Assembly (NCBI RefSeq): GCF_000993825.1
Contig: NZ_CP011114.1
Location: 3,596,001 to 3,660,000, forward strand
Reading direction: 5' to 3'
From: Paenibacillus durus ATCC 35681
GTDB taxonomy: Bacteria; Bacillota; Bacilli; Paenibacillales; Paenibacillaceae
Length of the DNA stretch: 64,000 nucleotides
A program made the translations under genes and the position numbers. Shown in pieces: positions 8,582 through 16,725 of the stretch (position 1 is the first letter of the stretch; the number at the start of each line of letters is the position of its first letter). The notes beneath the pieces were generated by a model, which did no database searches, had not been told where the DNA came from, and was given only the letters and a program-made list of their open reading frames with translations.

Positions 8582-9418
8582 ATGAATGCCGAGGCTAGGC
8601 TGGAGGCGCTATCCGCCTTTCTGAAATCGCAGCGCTCCAAAATTTCTCCCCTATCGGCAGGACTGCCCGGGGGCACCCGCAGAAGAACGCCGGGACTTAG
8701 ACGGGAAGAAGTGGCTCAACTTGCCGGCGTAAGTACAACCTGGTACACCTGGCTGGAGCAGGGCCGCGACATCAAAGTGTCTGTCTCCGTTCTCGACAAT
8801 ATCTCCAAGGCTCTCCGGCTTACTCCCGACGAACGTAAATATTTGTATTCGCTCGCGTTGGATACCCATACCGGACCTGAATTTCCTCCTGAGACTCAAT
8901 CTGAAATCCGCCCATCACTGCTTAAAATTATAAGGGAGCTGAAATATTCGCCAACGATTGTAACCGACCGCCGCTGCCAGATTGTCGGCTGGAATGAAGC
9001 CGCAAGACATGTATTCCTTGATTTCGAACAAGTTCCCGCCCCGGAGCGAAATTTAATCAGGCTGCTGTTTGCCCGCCAAGAGCTGCAACGGCTAGCCGTG
9101 AACTGGGAGGATTTTGTCGGAGGCTTTCTCGCCATTTTCAGAACCTATTACGGACAATACGTTGATGACGCATGGTATACCGAATTCATCCGCGATATGG
9201 ACAGAAACTACCCGGACTTCGACCGTCTCTGGCAGCGCAGCACAGTGAACAACGCTCCCGATGTGTTGATCGAGTTCAGGCATTCCAAAGCCGGCAAAAT
9301 GCTGTTTGAGCTCACTTCAATGCACGTCCACGGCAGCGCCGATTTGCGGTGCATTATCTATACTCCGGCGGCCGATGGGACAGAGATGAAGCTGATGAAG
9401 ATGATGGAGAAGCTATAA
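8582..9418 (+). CDS. XRE-family regulator with MmyB-like ligand domain
   Basis: 278 residues. The N-terminal helix-turn-helix (about 10-80) contains TPGLRREEVAQLAGVSTTWY, typical of the actinobacterial/Firmicute MmyB group. The C-terminal ~170 residues (TIVTDRRCQIVGWNEAA onward, ending in HVHGSADLRCIIYTP) match the MmyB-like PAS-type ligand domain. Members repress or activate the gene next door in response to small hydrophobic ligands. The divergent neighbour is fabF, making it the likely target. GGAGG precedes the ATG. Confidence 0.88.
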   Translation: MNAEARLEALSAFLKSQRSKISPLSAGLPGGTRRRTPGLRREEVAQLAGVSTTWYTWLEQGRDIKVSVSVLDNISKALRLTPDERKYLYSLALDTHTGPEFPPETQSEIRPSLLKIIRELKYSPTIVTDRRCQIVGWNEAARHVFLDFEQVPAPERNLIRLLFARQELQRLAVNWEDFVGGFLAIFRTYYGQYVDDAWYTEFIRDMDRNYPDFDRLWQRSTVNNAPDVLIEFRHSKAGKMLFELTSMHVHGSADLRCIIYTPAADGTEMKLMKMMEKL

Positions 9419-9510
9419 AATAACCCCGCAAAAGTAGAGCCTTAACTTTGAATCTCATTTGTACAGGCAACAGATTTTGTGAATCTTCGTCCATTAGGTA
9501 AAAAATTCTT

Positions 9511-10050
<540 letters not shown>

Positions 10051-10083
10051 CTAATGGTTAATCGTTATCATTTCCGCTATTAA

Positions 10084-10105
10084 TTTTGTTGCATTTACAA
10101 CAAAA
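10084..10105. promoter_or_regulatory. palindromic operator candidate upstream of the PaiA-like gene
   Basis: TTTTGTTG and CAACAAAA form a perfect 8-bp inverted repeat with a six-base spacer, about 50 bp upstream of the start codon. Followed on the minus strand by AT-rich sequence that could hold a -10, it has the size of a repressor operator. The regulator is unknown. Confidence 0.4.
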
Positions 10106-10180
10106 ATCATTTAACTTATATTATCATATGACTATTAATTTTGACTAGTCTATATAAAATGAATTTAAAAAATGACATCA

Positions 10181-10337
10181 GGGTAAGGAGTAACGAAGGG
10201 GAAGTTTGGAACTGGAGGAGCGACAGCGATCGCCTTTGTCTCCGGATTTCATCCACGAAGAGTGTAATAAATTTAGAAATCTGGAGATGGGCAGCGGCCG
10301 GAAGTCCAAACATTCCTCGAAGTTACGAACGATACCC
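10181..10337. repeat. 157-bp imperfect palindromic intergenic element
   Basis: The outer ends are GGGTA (10181-10185) and TACCC (10333-10337). Inside them GTAAC pairs with GTTAC (10190-10194 and 10322-10326) and GTTTGGA pairs with TCCAAAC (10204-10210 and 10305-10311). A nested arm includes ACAGCGATCGCCTTTGT. The whole stretch could fold into one long branched hairpin as DNA or RNA. Its GC content exceeds that of the flanks and no credible protein is encoded. It may be a MITE-like repeat or a structured RNA; no second copy was noticed in the window. Confidence 0.6.
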
Positions 10338-10398
10338 AAATGGGAAAATCCCAAGTTCACTTTATATAGATAAATAATTCTAGAAAAGGACTGAGAAA

Positions 10399-10701
10399 AT
10401 GAAATCAAAAAGAATAACACGGGATCACGATTTAAACCAAGCTTTTCAAATAAGAAAAGAAGTATTTGTTAAAGAGCAAGGTGTACCCTTAGACGATGAG
10501 TTTGATGAATTCGACACCCTTAATGAGCTTTCTGAACATATTTTGGTCTATTACAATGAACAACCTGTCGGAACTGGACGAGTAAGATGGGTTGATGGCT
10601 CAGGCAAATTTGAGAGAATCTGTATCTTAGAGCCTTACCGTAAATTTGGTCTTGGAAGATGGAATTCCGCATATTTTAATGATAAAAGAATTATCTACTA
10701 A
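10399..10701 (+). pseudogene. GNAT acetyltransferase truncated in its acetyl-CoA domain
   Basis: Residues 1-80 match the N-terminal part of ElaA/YjcF-type acetyltransferases (RKEVFVKEQGVPLDDEFDEF, then GTGRVRW and ERICILEPYRKFGLG). The family continues with about 55 more residues including the second half of the acetyl-CoA pocket, but here the frame passes from GLG into an unrelated tail and stops after 100 residues. The break probably reflects a deletion that joined it to the region before the membrane-protein gene 7 bp downstream. An AAGGACTGAG ribosome site is present, so a fragment may still be made; activity is unlikely. Confidence 0.7.
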
Positions 10702-10707
10702 GCAGTT

Positions 10708-11295
10708 ATGATAAGGTTGGGGGCAACGAAATATATTTATTATGGATTGGGAATCTTCATATTAACCCTTGGTGCTTCTTTTACTATACAATCAGGCCTT
10801 GGAGCATCACCTTTTGACGCGCTTTTGGTCGGGCTATCTCTAAAAGTGGGTCTTACTGTGGGAAGCTGGGAAATCATCATAGCTTTAATACTGATCGGAT
10901 GCAACTCATTACTAAAAAGACAAAGACCAGAATTATTGGGTCTGCTAACAGCCCTCATAACTGGTCTTGGTATTGATACATGGCTTTTTTTATGGCGTCA
11001 TTTGTTAATTCCGGAACTATGGTTCAGTAAACTTGTTTGTTTCGGGATTGGCATAATCGTTATAGGGCTGGGATCTGCAATCTATTTATACGCTAACTTT
11101 GCGCCAATGCCTGTTGACCGATTAATGCTGATCATTCGCGAATTAACTGGGATGAGCATATTGTTTTCGAGAACATTCATATATCTTCTCTTTTTGACAA
11201 TGGCAGTTATATTCCACGGACCCATCGGCGTTGGGACTCTATTCACCGTTTGTTTAGGGGGTCCGATTCTTAGCTGCTTTATGCGTTTAAAATAA
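10708..11295 (+). CDS. YczE/YyaS-type integral membrane protein
   Basis: 195 residues with five or six membrane segments. The N-terminal GLGIFILTLGASFTIQSGLG followed by ASPFDALLVGLS and later YANFAPMPVDRLM are typical of the YczE/YyaS/YitT-like family of small polytopic proteins whose function is not settled (one Bacillus member affects lipopeptide synthesis). No clear ribosome site precedes the ATG. It starts 7 bp after the truncated acetyltransferase and its own upstream control region may have been lost in that deletion. It ends 6 bp from the convergent amidohydrolase gene. Confidence 0.83.
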   Translation: MIRLGATKYIYYGLGIFILTLGASFTIQSGLGASPFDALLVGLSLKVGLTVGSWEIIIALILIGCNSLLKRQRPELLGLLTALITGLGIDTWLFLWRHLLIPELWFSKLVCFGIGIIVIGLGSAIYLYANFAPMPVDRLMLIIRELTGMSILFSRTFIYLLFLTMAVIFHGPIGVGTLFTVCLGGPILSCFMRLK

Positions 11296-11300
11296 CCCCA

Positions 11301-12641
11301 TTACCCCAGCGGCGAGCGGGCCAGCAGCCTTTGAATGGAACGGTCCGCCTCACGCAGCACGGTATCTTTATCGACCGTCTTCAGCATGCCGCGGTCCATC
11401 ACGATTTTACCGTTAATGATCGTGCTCTCCACGTCCGCGCGCGTAGCGGAATACACGATCCGGGAGATCGGGTCCGCGTCAAAGGAAGGGAACGTATGGA
11501 AGTTGAACAGGTTCAGAATCGCCAAATCCGCCTTCTTGCCGACCTCGATGCTGCCGATTTCATTTTCCATCCCGACCGCCTTGGCTCCACCGATCGTTGC
11601 CATCCGGAATACGGATTTAGCGTCCATCGCCGTTGGTCCGTGAATCGGCTTCTGAATCAGCGCGGCCAGCCGCATTTCATTGAACATATCGAGGTTGTTG
11701 TTGCAGGGAGCGCCGTCCGCGCCAAGGCTTACCGATACATGCTCGTGAATTAGCCCCGGAGTGTCGGCGATGCCGGACGCCAGCTTCAGGTTGGAGCCCG
11801 GACAATGGCTGACATGCACGCCCCGTTCCCGCAAAATACGCCGCTCTTCCTTATCCAGCCAAATACAGTGGGCCAGAATGAGCCGCTCGTTCGCAAGGCC
11901 AATATGATCCAGGTACACGATATTGCGCATGCCGGTCATCGCCTGCACAATTTCGATCTCCCCCTGATTCTCGGAGGCATGGGTATGTACTTTAACCCCG
12001 TAACGCGCCGACAGATCACGGACTTCAGTCAGCAGCGGCTCGGTGCACGAAACCACGAACCTTGGGGAAAAAGCGTAGCGGATGCGCCCGCCGTCATGCC
12101 CGTTCCATTTTTCCAGCAGATCCACACTCTCCTGAAGCGAAGCCGCCGTATCCTCCTGGAGCGCCTCAGGCACATCCCCGCCCTTCTGGTCCATCATGAC
12201 CTTGCCGGAGAGGGCGCGGATACCGCTCTTAGCAATTGCCTGGAACGCGTAATCCGTGTGATGCACCGTCTCCATATCGACAATCGTCGTCGTTCCGCTG
12301 GAGATCAGCTCCCCGATGCCGAGCATCGCGGAATAATAGAGCGATTCCCCGTCATGCGCCGCTTCGAGCGGCCAAATGCGCTTGCGCAGCCAATCCATCA
12401 GCTCCAGGTCGTCCGCTTTGCCGCGAAACAGCGTCTGGCATAAATGAATATGCGTCTGCACGAAGCCGGGGATTATGCTTCGCCCCGTGGCGTCGATCAC
12501 CGTCTCTCCCGCAAGCGGCGCAAGACCGCTACCGATTTCCGTAATCAGGTCGTCCTTAATCCGGATATCGCTGCCGCGCAGAATTTCCTCCTGCTTGTTC
12601 ATCGTGATGAGTTCCGCGTTCTTGATCAATATACCGCCCAT
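11301..12641 (-). CDS. amidohydrolase, COG0402 deaminase family
   Basis: 446 residues from the ATG at 12641, preferred over an upstream in-frame start because AAGGAGG lies just before it. The metal site is visible: H64 and H66 in QTHIHL, the His of KVHTHASENQGE, the His of LAHCIWLD and the Asp of LGADGAPCNN. These are features of the methylthioadenosine/adenosylhomocysteine/guanine/8-oxoguanine deaminase group. The guanine-class riboswitch in its leader argues for a guanine-type purine substrate rather than methylthioadenosine; that is inference. Alone on its transcript. Confidence 0.85.
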   Translation of the reverse strand: MGGILIKNAELITMNKQEEILRGSDIRIKDDLITEIGSGLAPLAGETVIDATGRSIIPGFVQTHIHLCQTLFRGKADDLELMDWLRKRIWPLEAAHDGESLYYSAMLGIGELISSGTTTIVDMETVHHTDYAFQAIAKSGIRALSGKVMMDQKGGDVPEALQEDTAASLQESVDLLEKWNGHDGGRIRYAFSPRFVVSCTEPLLTEVRDLSARYGVKVHTHASENQGEIEIVQAMTGMRNIVYLDHIGLANERLILAHCIWLDKEERRILRERGVHVSHCPGSNLKLASGIADTPGLIHEHVSVSLGADGAPCNNNLDMFNEMRLAALIQKPIHGPTAMDAKSVFRMATIGGAKAVGMENEIGSIEVGKKADLAILNLFNFHTFPSFDADPISRIVYSATRADVESTIINGKIVMDRGMLKTVDKDTVLREADRSIQRLLARSPLG

Positions 12642-12677
12642 GACTGTTTCCTCCTTGAAATAGCTAAAATTAAAAGC

Positions 12678-12718
12678 AAAAAGGCTACAAAAACATGCCA
12701 AGGCACATCTTCGTAGCC
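12678..12718 (-). terminator. intrinsic terminator of the riboswitch expression platform
   Basis: On the minus strand bases 12718-12702 pair with 12699-12683 along 17 positions (four of them G-U), followed by five U. The 5' arm begins GGCUACGAAG and ends GUGCC; the 3' arm ends GUAGCC. The 5' arm contains the whole 3' strand of aptamer helix P1 (12715-12710) and two bases of P3, so aptamer and terminator are mutually exclusive. Confidence 0.82.
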
Positions 12719-12773
12719 AGAAATTTACGGTTTCCGGTAGAGACCCTTAATCCAATCATTAAGGATATACGAA
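12710..12773 (-). promoter_or_regulatory. purine riboswitch aptamer, guanine class (C74)
   Basis: All helices are visible on the minus strand: P1 UUCGUA/UACGAA, P2 CCUUAAU/AUUAAGG with loop GAUUGG, junction GUCUCUACC, and P3 CCGGAAA/UUUCUGG with loop CCGUAAA. The specificity base just before the 3' P1 strand is C, as in guanine/hypoxanthine aptamers (adenine aptamers have U). U47 and U51 equivalents are kept. It sits between a strong promoter and the amidohydrolase start. Because the terminator arm overlaps P1, ligand binding should allow read-through. Confidence 0.88.
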
Positions 12774-12800
12774 AAATTTAAAATTCTTATGAATACCCTT

Positions 12801-12829
12801 ATCATAATTCAGGGGCGCTTCATTGTCAA
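12801..12829 (-). promoter_or_regulatory. sigma-A promoter of the riboswitch-amidohydrolase transcript
   Basis: A perfect TTGACA (12829-12824) is followed by 17 bases and TATGAT (12806-12801). Transcription would begin near 12794, about 20 bases before the aptamer. Confidence 0.8.
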
Positions 12830-12881
12830 CACGAGTGAACTAAATTGACATCACCCTTGCATATTGCGGCAAAACCAGACA

Positions 12882-12945
12882 AAACCTAACATAATCGACA
12901 AAGTCATAGTGACTAAATGGCTATTCATTCTGCCTCGTTAGGTTT
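12882..12945. repeat. inverted repeat upstream of the dehydrogenase
   Basis: AAACCTAAC (12882-12890) and GTTAGGTTT (12937-12945) are perfect inverted copies 46 bases apart, enclosing a small hairpin GTCATAGTGAC (12903-12913). It ends about 40 bp before the dehydrogenase start and could be a structured leader or paired operator sites. No known riboswitch family was recognised. Confidence 0.4.
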
Positions 12946-12984
12946 AAAATAGCATAGATATCCTTGAAAAGGAGTGTAATCCAA

Positions 12985-13863
12985 TTGAAAAACATTGCAT
13001 GGATTGGAACGGGGCACATGGGGCTTCCCATGGCCCGCAATTTACTGAAGGCGGGCCACAGCCTGCATGTTTATAACCGGACGGCGGAGAAGGCGGAGCC
13101 GCTCAGAGTGGAAGGCGCCGTCATTTGCCGGACGGCGACGGAAGCAGCCGCCGAAGCGGATTTGATCTTTCTGATGCTGACCAAGGGCGAAACGGTCCGG
13201 GAGGTGCTGTCGGGAGAAGAAGGCGTTCTTGCAAAGCTCCGTCCAAAGGCTCTTGTCGTGAATATGAGTACGATCGGACCGGAGGAAGCCAAGGAATTCG
13301 CCCGGATTACCGGCGAAGCCGGAGGAATTTATGTAGATGCGCCCGTATCCGGCTCGGTTGGGCCTGCGGTGCAGGCGCAGCTGGTCATCCTGGCAGGCGG
13401 AGACAGCGAGGCGGTTGAAGCTTGTCGGCCATACTTCGATAAGCTGGGAAAGGCGACTATTCATTTCGGAGATGTCGGAGCGGGCAGCTCCGCCAAACTG
13501 GCGATCAACCTGCTGCTCGGCGTGGTTGCCCAAGGCGTGGGCGAGACGCTGCTGTTTGCGGAAACGGCCGGACTTGACCGTGAATTGGTGCTGCGGATGA
13601 TCAGTGAATCGGCCGTATCCACGAAGCTGTTCGAGGGTAAAAAAGAGATGTTTGTAAAAGAAGAGTACCCATCCGCCTTCATGATCAGCCTCGTTGCCAA
13701 AGATTTGGGGCTGGTTGCGGATGAAGCGCACAGCTACGGCATCCGGCTTCCGCTCGCTGAAGCAGCCAAGGAAACCTACGCGGCCGCTGACCAGAGCGGC
13801 AAGGGGGCGCTGGATATGGCCGCCGTATGGCTGCAATTGAAGGAGCATAAGGGGGAGAACTGA
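12985..13863 (+). CDS. NAD(P)-dependent beta-hydroxyacid dehydrogenase (HIBADH family)
   Basis: About 292 residues. The Rossmann start IAWIGTGHMGLPMARNLLKAG, the substrate motif DAPVSGSVGPA and the catalytic-lysine region GAGSSAKLAINLLLG fit the 3-hydroxyisobutyrate/tartronate-semialdehyde reductase family. Such enzymes reduce or oxidise short beta-hydroxyacids. TTG at 12985 is chosen because AAAGGAG lies ten bases upstream and it is the codon directly before the family's first conserved strand; the frame is open further upstream. Exact substrate unknown. Confidence 0.88.
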   Translation: MKNIAWIGTGHMGLPMARNLLKAGHSLHVYNRTAEKAEPLRVEGAVICRTATEAAAEADLIFLMLTKGETVREVLSGEEGVLAKLRPKALVVNMSTIGPEEAKEFARITGEAGGIYVDAPVSGSVGPAVQAQLVILAGGDSEAVEACRPYFDKLGKATIHFGDVGAGSSAKLAINLLLGVVAQGVGETLLFAETAGLDRELVLRMISESAVSTKLFEGKKEMFVKEEYPSAFMISLVAKDLGLVADEAHSYGIRLPLAEAAKETYAAADQSGKGALDMAAVWLQLKEHKGEN

Positions 13864-13894
13864 TCCTCCCGCCAACTGTAGACAAACGCTTAAA

Positions 13895-13924
13895 ACCCCG
13901 TATACCTTTTTATGGTAACGGGGT
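13895..13924. terminator. hairpin after the dehydrogenase
   Basis: ACCCCGT pairs with ACGGGGT and TACC with GGTA, with one bulged base. The U-rich side is better on the minus strand (TTTTAAG), so it may stop transcripts coming from the right as well as end the dehydrogenase message. Confidence 0.55.
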
Positions 13925-14958
13925 CTTAAGTCTCCTCTTGGCTATGCAATTTTATTCATATCCTCCTACAACAATCCATACTTTTGACATGGTACATTAA
14001 TCGATGATTCCATGTTACCCGATTTCCAATCGGCATGACCGCTTTGGACAATCGCTTTCAGAATTGTTTTTCAAATTTTACCTTACAATCCTCATACTCC
14101 GATTTCGGAGTACTTCACCGAAACTCCATGTCCTGCATATGGGTGTTTTTCGGTTCCCGCGTACACGACTCTCGCGAAAAACGTTGTCACGTCCGTTTTC
14201 CTTATGTGCGATTATCGTATATTGTACGCTTCGCCAACCTTTTCCAATGGAATCCCGCTCCTTTCTCACAAGACATTTCGTCTTGTTTTGAAACAGCTTC
14301 TTCCTTCTTCCATGGTTCGCCTGGATTTTCCGGATAACATACCCTTTGGTCTGCTTAAACGGTTCATATGTCCGTTCGTGCTTCTCCAGTGCTTCCGCAT
14401 AAACGGCTCATTTGTCTATCTTTGCTTATGCCAATGGCTCCCACTTAAACGGCTCACGATTCCGTTTTGGGCTTTGCCAATTGATCTGCTCAGATAGCTC
14501 ATTTGTCCGTTGCCGCTTCACCGACCGGTCTGCTCAAACGATTCATTGTTCCGTCTTGGCCGTCCCCATTTAAGGTATGCACCGATTGCCTAGCCCATCG
14601 GAGTTTGCTCCCTTCCTTATATAAAATAAGGAATTTGGGATTATCACCTTCCGCCGCTGCAAGAAAAATGGTGGGCCGCTGAATTTCAAACCATCCGCTT
14701 TAGAGCGTTATCCATCCGGCTCTTTTTTTCGTTCAGCTCTTCTGGTGATGTCTTTATTATAGACTACTTATCTTAAATTTTAAAACTTGATATTGCGGAC
14801 TTTAGCGGCTTATTTTCCGATATTTGGGCGGCAGCAGCGATTATCCGTAAAATGCTTACGCTTTCATTTAATATGTCGAGTTTACGGCTATTTCCTATGA
14901 AAGTGCTTTCATCGTAAAAATAAAACTCTTTTTCTGCTAAAAATGTTAGAAAACTTGT
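13925..14958. other. 1.0 kb non-coding stretch
   Basis: No frame here has a ribosome site or recognisable protein; the small open frames are interrupted and low in coding character. It contains the hairpin-repeat array at 14354-14556, a weak AGAGC/GCTCT hairpin with seven T near 14704-14730, and a near-perfect palindrome with arms ATGAAAG/CTTTCAT at 14897-14912. Confidence 0.6.
14354..14556. repeat. array of five degenerate hairpin repeats, period 44-46 bp
   Basis: Five related units begin at about 14354, 14398, 14442, 14488 and 14532. Each has the form TTAAACGGCTCATTTGTCCGTT with changes, that is AACGG and CCGTT arms around nine bases. Spacing between units is 44-46 bp, while sequence between them is poorly conserved. 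The regular phasing and repeated palindromic core suggest selection on the core. No protein or RNA family was recognised. Confidence 0.55.
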
Positions 14959-15477
14959 CTACTCGGCAGCCGCCAAAATCTTCTCCAGCACAGGGAAATT
15001 CGCCGTCCGTCCAGGGAAACTGACCTCGCCTCTTACCTCGTAACCGAGACGCCGGTACAGCTCGAGCGCCTTGGTGTTTTTGGCGTATGTATCCATTCGG
15101 ATGCTCTTATATCCTCGTTCAACTGCAAAATTCTCGGCACACGCAATCAACCGGCGCGCGATTCCTTTTCCCTGAACCCGGGGATGAACCGCAAGGCGGT
15201 GCATGATCAAATTTGGCCCTTCCGTCTGCACCCATTTGATTTCCTTATACTGCTCGGCCTGATTTTCATCCAGCACCAAGATTCCCGCAGGAGCCCCGGC
15301 CTCCTCGTAAACATACAGCGTTCCCCGCTCTATGTCCTCAGTGATAATTTCCGCATTCGGATAGCTTTCATCCCATTGGTCGCTTCCGCCCTCTTGCATC
15401 ACGCGCACGCATTCGGCAATCAGCGCCATAATCTGCTCCAGCTCTTCTATTCTTCCTTGTCTGATGTCACGCTCCAT
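14959..15477 (-). CDS. GNAT family acetyltransferase
   Basis: 172 residues. The acetyl-CoA loop is VQGKGIARRLIACAENFA, preceded by the strand NLIMHRLAVHP and followed by TKALELYRRLGYE, the usual GNAT order. It resembles the YesJ/RimI-like single-domain acetyltransferases of unknown substrate. No operon partner; the next gene upstream starts about 160 bp away beyond a GC-rich hairpin (15602-15634). Confidence 0.87.
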   Translation of the reverse strand: MERDIRQGRIEELEQIMALIAECVRVMQEGGSDQWDESYPNAEIITEDIERGTLYVYEEAGAPAGILVLDENQAEQYKEIKWVQTEGPNLIMHRLAVHPRVQGKGIARRLIACAENFAVERGYKSIRMDTYAKNTKALELYRRLGYEVRGEVSFPGRTANFPVLEKILAAAE

Positions 15478-15637
15478 GTTTCCGCACCTGCCTCTTTTGT
15501 CTGTATCCGAGTCTATGTGACTCTGCCACTTGACAGTCTACCACAGATGGCGGAAAAAACTGAAATCTTGCAAATATTTTCGCATAAAGGTACGGTGGAG
15601 CGGCGGCGAAAGGGGGCTCTTTCACCGCCGCAATCCT

Positions 15638-16060
15638 TCATTTGAACTCCAGCTTGTGCCCGTCCTCAAAGCCTTTGGCGAACCCGGTATCGAATCCGAC
15701 ATCGTAGGCTTCATTGTAGCCCTGCTGATAGGCGCCATCGGGCGGCGTTTCCGGAGCAACGCCCGGTTCGGCGGGAAGCGGCACAACCACCTGTTCAGTC
15801 TCCGCTGGAGGAGCGGCGGGCACGGACTCCGGAACCGGCGGAACAGCGGGCCGACGGAGCCGTCTCTTTCTGCGCAGTTTGACGCCTTTTTTCCGCAGCC
15901 GTGGGCGAAGAGTCCGGCCTGACCGTTTTTTACGGCCCTTAAGCGCGGTACCCTTGCGGATTTTACGGATTTTGCGAACCTTGATTTTCCGCGACAGCAG
16001 CAGTTTGCGTCTGCGGGCCGTTGCTCCCGTACGCGACGGCTTACGGCTTGTTTTCTTCAT
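15638..16060 (-). CDS. small basic protein, unknown; last gene of a four-gene operon
   Basis: 140 residues from the ATG at 16060, chosen because GAAGGAGTG precedes it. The first ~75 residues are extremely rich in Arg and Lys, in motifs such as KVRKIRKIRKG. A proline- and glutamate-rich linker follows, then a C-terminal segment with spaced aromatic-glycine pairs (YQQGYNEAYDVGFDTGF). This design could bind nucleic acid or an acidic polymer, for example a spore or surface layer, but no family was recognised. A GC-rich hairpin follows the stop. Confidence 0.65.
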   Translation of the reverse strand: MKKTSRKPSRTGATARRRKLLLSRKIKVRKIRKIRKGTALKGRKKRSGRTLRPRLRKKGVKLRRKRRLRRPAVPPVPESVPAAPPAETEQVVVPLPAEPGVAPETPPDGAYQQGYNEAYDVGFDTGFAKGFEDGHKLEFK

Positions 16061-16065
16061 CTCTG

Positions 16066-16368
16066 TCACTCCTTCGGTACTGCGTTCGCGCCGCGATGCC
16101 CCAAAACGCAGGACGATGCCAGCCATGGCGCGGAGGGAATTCCTTCTTTGTGTTGATGCAGCGAAATGCCGGACATCATCCGGCACATAGCGCTCTGGTA
16201 TTCGCTAAGCACCCTCACATTGTCGCACAGCTTGCGGGCTGCAAGCTCCGAATGGCCGGTCAAATCTGCTATAGTTTCCAGAATAGCCGCCAGCGCCGCC
16301 TGGCTGCGGGCGATGGAGCGGATCATTTCCAGCTTGACGGCGCGTTCCGAGAGCTGCAGCCCGCTCAT
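16066..16368 (-). CDS. small helical protein, unknown
   Basis: About 100 residues, beginning with SGLQLSERAVKLEMIRSIAR and a largely helical first 70 residues, with a less regular tail. The ATG overlaps the stop of the upstream gene (ATGA), so translation is coupled. Size and helical pattern resemble its two upstream neighbours. No known domain. Confidence 0.65.
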   Translation of the reverse strand: MSGLQLSERAVKLEMIRSIARSQAALAAILETIADLTGHSELAARKLCDNVRVLSEYQSAMCRMMSGISLHQHKEGIPSAPWLASSCVLGHRGANAVPKE

Positions 16369-16712
16369 TTCTCGTCTTCCCCGAAGCTGAGTCCGCCTCC
16401 CATCAGACTTCCGAAGCCGTCTTCGCCGCCGCTTTCCTCTTCCCCGGTGTTCAGCATGGCTTTCAAATTGCTGCACAGACCGTTCTCCAGTTTGGTTAAT
16501 CCCTCCACCAGTTCTACAATCGCGTCATGGATGGAGAGTGATTCCTTTAACTGATCTTCGTGCGTATCGAACGCACGGGGATGAATATGATGGTGCGTCC
16601 ACTCCTTTACCTTCTCCGCTTCCACCGCCTTAGCTTCCAGGATCATCGCGATATTCGACTGGATGGTAGCGGTGGATTCCAGCATTTTCAGATAAGCTTC
16701 TTCTCTGCTCAT
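16365..16712 (-). CDS. small helical protein with acidic-glycine tail, unknown
   Basis: 115 residues. It starts SREEAYLKMLESTATIQSN and is predicted helical to about residue 90, then ends in a Glu/Gly-rich tail (EEESGGEDGFGS). A HHHIHPR cluster lies in the middle. GGGAGG precedes the ATG. It may form a helical bundle with the products of the adjacent genes. No family recognised. Confidence 0.68.
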   Translation of the reverse strand: MSREEAYLKMLESTATIQSNIAMILEAKAVEAEKVKEWTHHHIHPRAFDTHEDQLKESLSIHDAIVELVEGLTKLENGLCSNLKAMLNTGEEESGGEDGFGSLMGGGLSFGEDEK

Positions 16713-16725
16713 CGTCCGCCTCCCG

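Noticed and set aside
13895..13924. Riboswitch or T-box near the dehydrogenase end
   Set aside because: It is a simple hairpin after the stop codon with no conserved aptamer elements.
14004..14497. Short plus-strand frames in the 13.9-14.9 kb gap
   Set aside because: No ribosome site and no protein-like pattern; the region is better explained by repeats.
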